Part shown: positions 8,109 through 15,889 of the stretch, in pieces
How the letters are laid out: the number at the start of each line of letters is the position of its first letter
How positions within the stretch are numbered: the stretch's first letter is position 1
Source: Anaerotignum sp.
GTDB lineage: Bacteria > Bacillota > Clostridia > Lachnospirales > Anaerotignaceae
Reading direction: 5' to 3'
Assembly: GCF_017483025.1 (NCBI RefSeq)
Contig: NZ_JAFUMA010000010.1
Location: 100,599 to 164,598 of the forward strand
Length of the DNA: 64,000 nucleotides
Translations under genes and position numbers: made by a program
Notes under the pieces: generated by a model
Databases searched by the model: none
Told to the model about the DNA's origin: nothing
Seen by the model: the letters and a program-made list of their open reading frames with translations, nothing else

Positions 8109-8822
8109 ATGGAGCATACCTATGCGTGCATCAGAAGGGCACAGGCGGGCGATGCCGCCGCGAAGGATCAATTGCTGCAGGAAAACAGCGGCCTCATCTG
8201 GAGCGTTGTACGGCGTTTCCAAGGGCGGAGTGAAGCAGAGGATCTGTATCAGATCGGCGCCATTGGGCTTTTGAAATGTATCGAAAAATTCGATTTTAGC
8301 TATGATGTGAAATTTTCCACTTATGCCGTTCCCATGATTATGGGAGAGATCAAACGATTCCTGCGAGATGATGGGACAGTGAAGGTCAGCCGCAGCCTGA
8401 AGGAGCTTTCCTATCGTGCAAAGAAGCTGCAGGAAAAAGCCCTGCAGGAGGAAAACAGAGAATTGACTCTGCAGGAAATGGCAGCCCTTTTAGAAGTAGA
8501 AAAGGAAGAACTGCTTTTAGCTCTGGAATCTGGCAGGGAAGTGGAAAGCCTTTATGCATCTCAGGGCGGAAACGGCAACAATGCACCCCTGCAGCTGATA
8601 GATAAACTGGCAGATACGACAGAAAATGATAAAATGTTGGAGCGGCTTTCTTTAATGGAAGCCCTGGAGCATCTGGACGCAAAGGAACGGCAGATCATCA
8701 CCATGCGGTATTTTCAAGACAGGACACAGTCCGACGTGGCGAAGTATATCGGCATTTCTCAGGTGCAGGTCTCTCGTATCGAAAAGCGGGTCTTATCCCG
8801 AATGCAGGAAAGTCTGAAATGA
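8109..8822 (+). CDS. sigF: Forespore sigma factor F
   Basis: 237 residues from the ATG at 8109 (AAAGGAGTGATCCC upstream). Region 2: LIWSVVRRFQGRSEAEDLYQ with FDFSYDVKFSTYAVPMIMGE. Region 3: DDGTVKVSRSLKELSYRA. Region 4: RDRTQ-type SDVAKYIGISQVQVSRIEKR. SigF is the first compartment-specific sigma factor of sporulation. It is kept silent by SpoIIAB until the septum forms. The gene closes the spoIIA operon and is followed by a strong terminator. Position and sequence exclude SigG. Confidence 0.94.
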   Translation: MEHTYACIRRAQAGDAAAKDQLLQENSGLIWSVVRRFQGRSEAEDLYQIGAIGLLKCIEKFDFSYDVKFSTYAVPMIMGEIKRFLRDDGTVKVSRSLKELSYRAKKLQEKALQEENRELTLQEMAALLEVEKEELLLALESGREVESLYASQGGNGNNAPLQLIDKLADTTENDKMLERLSLMEALEHLDAKERQIITMRYFQDRTQSDVAKYIGISQVQVSRIEKRVLSRMQESLK

Positions 8823-8825
8823 AAA

Positions 8826-8853
8826 AAGCAGGAACCCTCCAGAGTTCCTGCTT
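8826..8853. terminator. Bidirectional terminator, sigF / zinc-ribbon gene
   Basis: Perfect 10-bp stem AAGCAGGAAC / GTTCCTGCTT with an 8-nt loop. A T-rich flank lies on each strand, so it can stop both converging transcripts. Confidence 0.8.
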
Positions 8854-8863
8854 AATTTTTATA

Positions 8864-9235
8864 TTAGAGCTTTCTGCCACATTTCGGGCAGTATTCATAT
8901 TCAGGGGTAAGCAGATAGCCACAATCGGGGCAATTATTTGTTCTGCTGGTATCCATCCCAACGATGGTCAGATCTTCCTCTCGCAAAGTCACATTTTCAC
9001 CATGCTCGATAGCTTTGCCCAGCTCCTGATCGATGGAATAGACTGTATTGCAGCAATTGGAAACGGCATAATACTTTTTGCCCCACTTGAAAAGAGGAAT
9101 AAAAAAGAAGCTAAAGTAGGTATAGACCATAAAAACAGAAATACTGCTGTAGCGTCCGCATTTTTTGCAAATCATGGTTTGTCTGAAGAAATCAAAATCC
9201 TTTCTGCCCTGGGCGATCCCGCCGATAAATATCAT
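8864..9235 (-). CDS. Zinc-ribbon protein of 123 residues
   Basis: A small protein with two CxxC pairs. One is near the N-terminus (CKKCGRY, about residue 23). The C-terminal CPDCGYLLTPEYEYCPKCGRKL forms a classic zinc ribbon. Between them is an aromatic hydrophobic stretch (VYTYFSFFFIPLFKWG) that could be a membrane-inserted hairpin, as in the widespread zinc-ribbon family of clostridia and bacilli. The ribosome site is AGGATG. No function is known to me. It is a single-gene unit between the sigF terminator and an overlapping divergent promoter. Confidence 0.8.
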   Translation of the reverse strand: MIFIGGIAQGRKDFDFFRQTMICKKCGRYSSISVFMVYTYFSFFFIPLFKWGKKYYAVSNCCNTVYSIDQELGKAIEHGENVTLREEDLTIVGMDTSRTNNCPDCGYLLTPEYEYCPKCGRKL

Positions 9236-9270
9236 AAAAACACATCCTGTCGTTTTTTTAAAGAATTCAT

Positions 9271-9299
9271 TTTACAAGTTCTGGTTAACATGATAAAAT
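9271..9299 (+). promoter_or_regulatory. Promoter of the 33-residue peptide gene
   Basis: TTTACA (9271-9276), 17 nt, TAAAAT (9294-9299), 43 nt before the ATG. Confidence 0.6.
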
Positions 9300-9318
9300 A
9301 ATTCCAGATGAAATGCAA
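9290..9318 (-). promoter_or_regulatory. Promoter of the zinc-ribbon gene
   Basis: TTGCAT (9318-9313), 17 nt, TATCAT (9295-9290) on the minus strand. Its -10 overlaps the -10 of the opposite promoter (9294-9299), so the two divergent promoters cannot both be occupied at once. Confidence 0.55.
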
Positions 9319-9342
9319 CTATTTTCCAAAGGAGGGGAGAGC

Positions 9343-9444
9343 ATGAAAATTTCTCGTTTGGTTGTAAGCGCAGTATCTCTGGCTGTTTCTGCAGCACTGC
9401 TGACTCTGAGCATCATTGATCTGATCCGCAATGATGAATATTAA
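9343..9444 (+). CDS. Single-pass membrane peptide, 33 residues
   Basis: A short gene with a strong ribosome site (AAAGGAGGGG, 7 nt before ATG) and its own promoter. The peptide starts MKISRLVVSAVSLAVSAALL and ends IIDLIRNDEY. It has a short basic N-terminus, one hydrophobic segment of about 20 residues and an acidic end. It looks like a small membrane protein rather than a secreted peptide, because there is no room after a cleavage site. No Cys or lipobox is present. No function can be assigned. An A/T-rich terminator-like hairpin follows at 9558. Confidence 0.65.
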   Translation: MKISRLVVSAVSLAVSAALLTLSIIDLIRNDEY

Positions 9445-9557
9445 TTTTTGAATAAAATTTGAAAAATAGGAAAAACTGTTGGTAGTTATTCCGGAAAAAG
9501 CAGGTATTTGGCGGGGGAAAAGCAGCATTTTGCATTAATTTCTTTCGCCAAAACTTT

Positions 9558-9592
9558 TGTCTATGTATTTTTTCGGAAAATAGACAGTTTTT
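9558..9592 (+). terminator. Probable terminator after the 33-residue gene
   Basis: TGTCTAT (9558-9564) and ATAGACA (9580-9586) form a stem, followed by GTTTTTTCTATTTTTTT. The stem is A/T rich, so it is a weak call. Confidence 0.45.
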
Positions 9593-9604
9593 TCTATTTT
9601 TTTG

Positions 9605-9632
9605 TTGTGAAAAAAAATTTTTGTGGTATACT
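9605..9632 (+). promoter_or_regulatory. Promoter of the first gap gene
   Basis: TTGTGA (9605-9610), 16 nt, TATACT (9627-9632) with a TG dinucleotide one base upstream (extended -10). Predicted start of transcription is near 9639, just before the operator-like element. Confidence 0.65.
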
Positions 9633-9640
9633 ATGGGTGA

Positions 9641-10719
<1,079 letters not shown>

Positions 10720-10745
10720 GTAAAGTAGGTATTAAGAAAAATATA

Positions 10746-10780
10746 GCCCTAAACTCTCTGAGTTTAGGGCATTTTCTTTT
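10746..10780 (+). terminator. Terminator of the first gap gene
   Basis: GCCCTAAACTC / GAGTTTAGGGC, an 11-bp perfect stem with a 3-nt loop, followed by a T-rich run. Confidence 0.9.
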
Positions 10781-10806
10781 TGTCAAGAAAAAGTAAGAAA
10801 GAAAAA

Positions 10807-10866
10807 TAGGACAAAAAATGTCCCACTTTTTTGTCCAGATTTACGAAAGGGACATTTTGTGTCCCA
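10807..10866 (+). promoter_or_regulatory. Two CggR-like dyads upstream of the second gap gene
   Basis: Two sites fit GGAC-N6-TGTC: 10809-10822 (N6 = AAAAAA) and 10850-10863 (N6 = ATTTTG), with centres 41 nt apart, about four helical turns. A lone TGTCC lies between them. The first carries the same 16-mer, ACAAAAAATGTCCCAC (10811-10826), seen before gapA. The sites lie about 180-230 nt before the gene and well upstream of the best promoter, so DNA looping or an unseen upstream promoter would be needed for repression. Confidence 0.6.
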
Positions 10867-10975
10867 CAAAAATGACCAGTTTGTATAAATCCTATCACAT
10901 CTAACCAATCTTTTCCTGTATAGACTTCTGAAAAAAAATTATTTACAAATTTTGCAAGAATTTTCATGATAAAAG

Positions 10976-10984
10976 TGTTAGAAT
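10976..10984 (+). promoter_or_regulatory. Extended -10 promoter of the second gap gene
   Basis: TGT followed by TAGAAT (10979-10984) gives an extended -10. No good -35 at 17 nt was found, so confidence is limited. It gives a leader of about 50 nt. Confidence 0.4.
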
Positions 10985-11041
10985 AATACAGTAAATGTAA
11001 CTAGTCATTCCTATTTTTATATATGAGAGGGGAAGAATCCA

Positions 11042-12061
11042 ATGGCAATTAAAGTTGGCATCAATGGTTTTGGTCGTATCGGCAGAGTTGTATTCAGAGT
11101 TCTGATGCAGCGTCAGGATCAGTTTGAACTTTGTGGTATCAACCTGAGAAATGCAGAACTGGATTATATGGTATATCAGCTGAAATATGACTCCATCTTC
11201 GGTCGTTTTGATGGCGATATCGAAATCGGCGAAAACTGTATTATCGTAAATGGTCATAAAATCCACGTATTCAGCGAAAGCGATGCTTCCCTGATCAACT
11301 GGAAAGAATGCGGCGCAGAATACATCGTTGAATCCACAGGCGCATTCAATACAATGGAAAAAGCAGCTCTGCATAAAGTCGGCGGTGCAAAGAAAGTTGT
11401 TCTGACAGCACCTTCTAAAGACGAAATCATGCCTACATTCGTTATGGGTGTAAATCATGAAACATACACAAAGGATATGGATATCGTATCCAACGCATCC
11501 TGTACAACAAACTGCCTGGCACCCCTGGTTAAGATCGTACAGGATAACTTCGGCATCGAACAGGGGCTGATGAGCACCATCCACTCTGCAACAGCAAAAC
11601 AGAAAGCAGTTGACGCTCGTGCCGGCCGTGACTGGAGAACAGGCCGTTCCGTATTCAACAACATTATTCCTTCCACAACAGGTGCAGCAAAGGCTGTAGG
11701 TCGTGTTATCCCTGAACTGAAAGGCAAAATGACAGGTATGTCCTTCCGTGTTCCTACAAATGACGTATCCGTAGTTGACCTGACAGCAAGACTGAAAACA
11801 CCCGCTACATACGAAGAAATCTGTGCAAAAGTAAAAGAAGCTTCCGAAACATACATGAAAGGTATCGTAAGCTATATTGATGATGAAGTAGTATCCTCAG
11901 ATATGCTGGGTGACTACCATACATGTATCTTTGACGCAACAGCAGGTATCATCTTGGATGACAACTTCGTAAAACTGATTGCTTGGTACGACAACGAATG
12001 GGGTTATTCCAACAAAGTTGTTGACCTGATTGCTCACATGTACGAAGTAGACAACAAATAA
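11042..12061 (+). CDS. Glyceraldehyde-3-phosphate dehydrogenase, predicted NADP-linked paralogue
   Basis: 339 residues, ATG behind GAGAGGGGAAG. The fold and catalysis are intact: [11 protein letters not shown], Cys154 in SNASCTTNC, and the substrate loop [16 protein letters not shown]. The coenzyme site differs from its neighbour gapA. Asp at standard position 32 is Leu35, followed by Arg36 (INLRNAELDYM). The Gly-Pro pair at 187-188 is Ala192-Arg193. In Bacillus, loss of Asp32 and of the 187-188 pair goes with NADP use (GapB; engineered D32G/L187A/P188S). I infer an NADP(H)-preferring enzyme, working in gluconeogenesis or NADPH supply, opposite or parallel to gapA. Divergence from gapA is too large for a recent duplication. 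A terminator follows. Confidence 0.9.
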   Translation: MAIKVGINGFGRIGRVVFRVLMQRQDQFELCGINLRNAELDYMVYQLKYDSIFGRFDGDIEIGENCIIVNGHKIHVFSESDASLINWKECGAEYIVESTGAFNTMEKAALHKVGGAKKVVLTAPSKDEIMPTFVMGVNHETYTKDMDIVSNASCTTNCLAPLVKIVQDNFGIEQGLMSTIHSATAKQKAVDARAGRDWRTGRSVFNNIIPSTTGAAKAVGRVIPELKGKMTGMSFRVPTNDVSVVDLTARLKTPATYEEICAKVKEASETYMKGIVSYIDDEVVSSDMLGDYHTCIFDATAGIILDDNFVKLIAWYDNEWGYSNKVVDLIAHMYEVDNK

Positions 12062-12081
12062 TTTTTAGATATAAAGACACA

Positions 12082-12108
12082 AAAAAGAGTCCAATTCGGA
12101 CTCTTTTT
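12082..12108. terminator. Bidirectional terminator, second gap / response regulator
   Basis: AAAAAGAGTCC / GGACTCTTTTT, an 11-bp perfect stem with a 5-nt loop, T-rich on both strands. Confidence 0.9.
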
Positions 12109-12121
12109 TATTTTGCTCTAT

Positions 12122-12823
12122 TTAAGGTTCATCTACCATACGATAGCCGATGCCGACTTCCGTGAAGATATACTCGGGGGAAGCGGGGTTCTTTTCCAGC
12201 TTTCTGCGGATATTTGCCATATTTACACGAAGGATCTGATTATCCTTCACGGCATAAGGTCCCCACAGTTCTGTAATAATGAAATCATATGTCAGCACAC
12301 GGCCAGCGCTTTTTGCCAGCAGGGAAACGATCTTGAATTCGATCTGTGTCAGATGTACATCCTTGCCATCCACAGTCACCTGGCGCTTGCCAAAATCTAT
12401 GGTCAGGCCCTTTGTGGAGAAAACATCACTGGCAGCAACACCATTACTGTTTTTGGCACTGTGGCGCAGAGCTGTACGGATACGCGCCAGCAGTTCAGAG
12501 GTGCCGAAAGGCTTGGAAATATAATCATCTGCGCCCAGATCTAGTGCTTCTACCTTATCGGATTCTTCCCCGCGGGCAGAAACAACGATCACAGGGATAG
12601 AAGACCATTCTCTGATCTTCTTCAAAATATCAATACCATCCATATCGGGCAGACCCAAATCCAGCAGGATCAAATCAGGACAATGGGAAGGAATCATAGA
12701 GAGTGCCTCGCTGCCTGTTCTTGCCAACAGGGACGCATAGGAATTTGCTTTTAATGTAGTTGCAATAAAGTTGCTGATTGCATCTTCGTCTTCAATGATC
12801 ATTACTTTAATTTTATTAGGCAT
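12122..12823 (-). CDS. OmpR/KdpE-family response regulator
   Basis: 233 residues. The receiver domain (1-120) has the acidic pair Glu11-Asp12, phospho-acceptor Asp55 in LILLDLGLPDMDG, and Lys in ISKPFGTSELLARI. The C-terminal winged helix of the OmpR type includes LTQIEFKIVSLLAKSAGRVLT and ILRVNMANIRRKLE. It is most similar to KdpE. It overlaps the 3' end of the sensor kinase gene by 8 nt, so the two are translated together. No kdpFABC potassium pump is present, so targets are unknown. It could regulate a distant kdp operon or have been re-used. Confidence 0.88.
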   Translation of the reverse strand: MPNKIKVMIIEDEDAISNFIATTLKANSYASLLARTGSEALSMIPSHCPDLILLDLGLPDMDGIDILKKIREWSSIPVIVVSARGEESDKVEALDLGADDYISKPFGTSELLARIRTALRHSAKNSNGVAASDVFSTKGLTIDFGKRQVTVDGKDVHLTQIEFKIVSLLAKSAGRVLTYDFIITELWGPYAVKDNQILRVNMANIRRKLEKNPASPEYIFTEVGIGYRMVDEP

Positions 12824-14372
12824 AGTCTGAATCTCCTTTCATGGGCAGTACAAAGGTGAAGCTTGCGCCGCCGTTCGTATTATTTTTTGCAAAAATCCTG
12901 CCGTCATGGGCAGTGATAATAGATTTACAGATCGAAAGTCCAATACCGATCCCTCTGGTGGAATCACTGGAGCCTTTATTGGGTTTCCCATCAAAAATAT
13001 CAGGAATACGGGCAGGATCAAGGCCCTTCCCCTGATCGGAAATCGTAAAGACTGCACCGCTTTTCTTTATAGAAACTCTCAGCCAGATAGGGAGATGCGT
13101 TCCGGAATGACGAATTGCATTTTCCATCAGATTGATCAGTACCTGTTCGATCAGCGTTGCATCCATGGGAATGATCAGCAACTCATCAGGCACCGACACT
13201 TCTACCTTAGAATGGGGGAAGCGCTTGCAAATACGGGCAACTGCTTCGCCAACGACCTCTTCCACGATCTCATCCTGCTTTTTCAGATTTGTTGCACCGC
13301 CGGTGATCCTGGTAACAGAAAGCAGATTTTCCACCATATGGATCAACCATTCAGCATCCTGTTGAATATCTGTCAGCATTTTTGTGCTTGCCTCTTCGCC
13401 AATCTCAGAGCCATTTTCCAACAATGTTGTGGCAGAACCGATAATACCTGTCAAAGGGGTGCGAAGATCATGGGAAACAGCCCGCAGCAGATTGCTTCGC
13501 ATTTTTTCCTTTTCTGTTTCCAAAAGAACTTCCTGAGCTTTTTCATTCGCCTGCTGTCTTTGCAACGCTAGGATCGTCTGAGAGATCATAACATTGATGA
13601 AGCTGAATGTATCATCCATGATCAGCTTTTTATCATCAAACAATAGACCGACAACACCATATTTTTTATCCCCGGTAGAGATAGGAAAGTATGTACCTTT
13701 ACAATTCTGCGTCGTATTTTCAATTTCTGCCCCAACCGGACGATTTTCCAAGTATGCTTTTTGCGCGACCTGTCTTTCCAAAATGCTGTTAAAGATATTT
13801 TCGTCACCATCGGTGAGTACTTTCATCGCCTGTTTTTGGATCTCTATAGGAGAACCTAAATATACGACTACACTACATTGATTTGTTTCTGCAAAGTATT
13901 CCGCAGACATTTTTGTAATGGTATCCTGATCGCTGGCGGTCAGGATGGCTTTGCTCATTTCTGTCAGTGTTTCCGCACGCTTTTTGGCCGCTACAGAAAG
14001 GATAGCTGCTTTTTTTACCTTTGCAGTCAGAAAGCTGGCCAAAATAGACATCAGCAGCATCAGGGAAAATGTCACAGGATAGCCGGTAATAGAGAAATTC
14101 AGTGCAAAATAGGGGAAGGTGAAAAAAAAGTTTACACCAACGACTCCACCGATGGAAGCAAGAACGCCCCAAAGATAGCCGCTTGTCATAAAAGAGATAA
14201 TAGCGACAGCCAGCATATATACACCAAAAATATTATCATTCATTACGGCGGCTTCATTCAGACACAAAGCTGCACAGGTCGCGATGAGATAAACGATCAT
14301 CGTTCTCATGAGATCCATGAACAAAGTAGATATATTAAAATTATTCAGAGTTCTTATCAGTTTCTTTTTCAT
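12816..14372 (-). CDS. KdpD-like sensor histidine kinase lacking the N-terminal sensor half
   Basis: 518 residues from the ATG at 14372 (GGAGA 6 nt upstream), which begins MKKKLIRTLNNFNIS. An upstream in-frame ATG has no ribosome site. Four closely packed membrane segments (about residues 20-120, DUF4118) are followed by a GAF-like region. Then come the HisKA box AVSHDLRTPLTGIIG with the phospho-His and the ATPase domain (NLMENAIRHSG, DQGKGLDPARI, GIGIGLSICKSI). Full KdpD has about 900 residues with an N-terminal KdpD/USP part. That part is absent here, so cyclic-di-AMP or stress sensing through it is not possible. Its partner is the overlapping response regulator. Confidence 0.88.
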   Translation of the reverse strand: MKKKLIRTLNNFNISTLFMDLMRTMIVYLIATCAALCLNEAAVMNDNIFGVYMLAVAIISFMTSGYLWGVLASIGGVVGVNFFFTFPYFALNFSITGYPVTFSLMLLMSILASFLTAKVKKAAILSVAAKKRAETLTEMSKAILTASDQDTITKMSAEYFAETNQCSVVVYLGSPIEIQKQAMKVLTDGDENIFNSILERQVAQKAYLENRPVGAEIENTTQNCKGTYFPISTGDKKYGVVGLLFDDKKLIMDDTFSFINVMISQTILALQRQQANEKAQEVLLETEKEKMRSNLLRAVSHDLRTPLTGIIGSATTLLENGSEIGEEASTKMLTDIQQDAEWLIHMVENLLSVTRITGGATNLKKQDEIVEEVVGEAVARICKRFPHSKVEVSVPDELLIIPMDATLIEQVLINLMENAIRHSGTHLPIWLRVSIKKSGAVFTISDQGKGLDPARIPDIFDGKPNKGSSDSTRGIGIGLSICKSIITAHDGRIFAKNNTNGGASFTFVLPMKGDSDYA

Positions 14373-14507
14373 GTGCATTCTCCAGTATATAAATATTATT
14401 TTAATATTATACAACATCTTTATGAGAAAAGGAATGAAGAAGTTCTAAAGATTAGAAATCCTTCCTGACTCTTAAGGAAAAAGTGTCGAAAAAGGCAGAT
14501 TCCCGCA

Positions 14508-14536
14508 TTGCAAAGGTGAAGACCCTTTGTTATAAT
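14508..14536 (+). promoter_or_regulatory. Promoter of the lysA-type gene
   Basis: TTGCAA (14508-14513), 17 nt, TATAAT (14531-14536). A TGTCGAA core (0A-box-like) lies at 14484-14490, just upstream of the -35. Confidence 0.7.
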
Positions 14537-14578
14537 TGAAGCAATATTGATATTTTTAGGAAAAGGAGATATACGCAA

Positions 14579-15835
14579 ATGAAAAAACCTTTCGTGACAT
14601 TAGAACAGGCAAAAAAAATTATCGAACAGTATCCCACACCTTTCCATCTGTATGATGAAAAAGGCATCCGCGAAAATGCAAGAAAAGTGAATAAAGCATT
14701 TTCCTGGAACAAGGGTTTTAGAGAATATTTTGCAGTAAAAGCAACACCTACTCCCGGTATCCTGCAGGTGCTGAAGGAAGAAGGCTGCGGCGCAGACTGC
14801 TCCTCCTATACAGAGCTGCTCATGTCCGAAGCTGTTGGCTTCAAGGGCCACGATATCATGTTCTCTTCCAACGTAACACCTGCGGAGGATTTCGTGAAAG
14901 CGGCAGAACTGGGTGCCATCATCAACTTTGACGATATCACACATATTCCTTTCTTCGAAAAACTGGCCACCATCCCTGAGACTGTATCCTGCCGCTACAA
15001 TCCCGGCGGTGTGTTCCAGGTAAGCAACGGCATCATGGATAATCCCGGAGATGCAAAATACGGCATGACAAAGGCACAGATGAAGGAAGCTTTCAAAATG
15101 CTGAAAGAAAAGGGTGCAAAGCACTTCGGTATCCATTCTTTCCTGGCAAGCAACACAAAATCCAATGACTATTATCCCCTGCTGGCAAAGGTCATTTTCG
15201 AACTGGCAGTGGAACTGAAAAAAGAGCTGGATATCCATATCGCATTTATCAATCTTTCCGGCGGTGTTGGTGTTCCCTACGAACCCGGCGAATTTGAATG
15301 TGACATCATAGCAATCGGTGAAGGTGTGAAAAAGGTTTATGAAGAAATTTTGGTACCCGAAGGTATGGATGATGTATCCATCTATACAGAAATGGGCCGC
15401 TTCATGCTGGCTCCTTACGGCGCGCTGATCGCTGAAGCGATTCACGAAAAACATACACATAAAGAATATATTGGTCTGGATGCCTGTGCAGCAAACCTGA
15501 TGCGTCCTGCAATCTATGGCTCTTACCACCATATCACAGTGCTGGGCAAGGAAGACGCAGCATGCGACCATAAATATGACGTAACAGGTGGTCTTTGTGA
15601 AAACAACGATAAATTTGCCATCGACCGTATGCTGCCTGAAATCGAAATCGGCGACATCATCTATATCCATGATACAGGTGCTCACGGCCATGCCATGGGC
15701 TATAACTACAACGGCAAACTGCGTTCCGCAGAGCTGCTGCTGAAAGAAGACGGCAGTGTGGAAATGATCCGCAGAGCGGAAACACCTGCTGATTATTTCG
15801 CAACACTGGATTTCACAGGTCTGCTCAACAAATAA
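14579..15835 (+). CDS. lysA: Diaminopimelate decarboxylase-type PLP enzyme
   Basis: 418 residues, a fold-type III (alanine-racemase-like) PLP decarboxylase. The Schiff-base Lys is in REYFAVKATPTPGIL. The glycine loop is INLSGGVGVPYEP, the phosphate-binding region is TEMGRFMLAPYGALI, and the second-subunit Cys motif is GGLCENNDKFAIDR. It converts meso-diaminopimelate to lysine in the cytoplasm. The N-terminal HIHSFLASNTKS-type block is diverged from the usual HIGSQ, so a related D-amino-acid decarboxylase is possible, but length and motifs favour LysA. The start is ATG with AAAGGAGATATACGCAA upstream. It is monocistronic with a strong terminator. Confidence 0.82.
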   Translation: MKKPFVTLEQAKKIIEQYPTPFHLYDEKGIRENARKVNKAFSWNKGFREYFAVKATPTPGILQVLKEEGCGADCSSYTELLMSEAVGFKGHDIMFSSNVTPAEDFVKAAELGAIINFDDITHIPFFEKLATIPETVSCRYNPGGVFQVSNGIMDNPGDAKYGMTKAQMKEAFKMLKEKGAKHFGIHSFLASNTKSNDYYPLLAKVIFELAVELKKELDIHIAFINLSGGVGVPYEPGEFECDIIAIGEGVKKVYEEILVPEGMDDVSIYTEMGRFMLAPYGALIAEAIHEKHTHKEYIGLDACAANLMRPAIYGSYHHITVLGKEDAACDHKYDVTGGLCENNDKFAIDRMLPEIEIGDIIYIHDTGAHGHAMGYNYNGKLRSAELLLKEDGSVEMIRRAETPADYFATLDFTGLLNK

Positions 15836-15848
15836 TTGCATAAAAAAG

Positions 15849-15874
15849 AAAGGAGTTGGAAATCCAACTCCTTT
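15849..15874. terminator. Bidirectional terminator, lysA / dsdA
   Basis: AAAGGAGTTGGA / TCCAACTCCTTT, a 12-bp perfect stem with a 2-nt centre. It serves both converging genes. Confidence 0.85.
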
Positions 15875-15889
15875 TTTGATGCTTATTTC

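Noticed and set aside
12861..14372. Truncated KdpD as a degraded pseudogene
   Set aside because: The kinase, ATPase and membrane parts are all intact with good starts and overlap. The missing sensor is more likely a real domain architecture.
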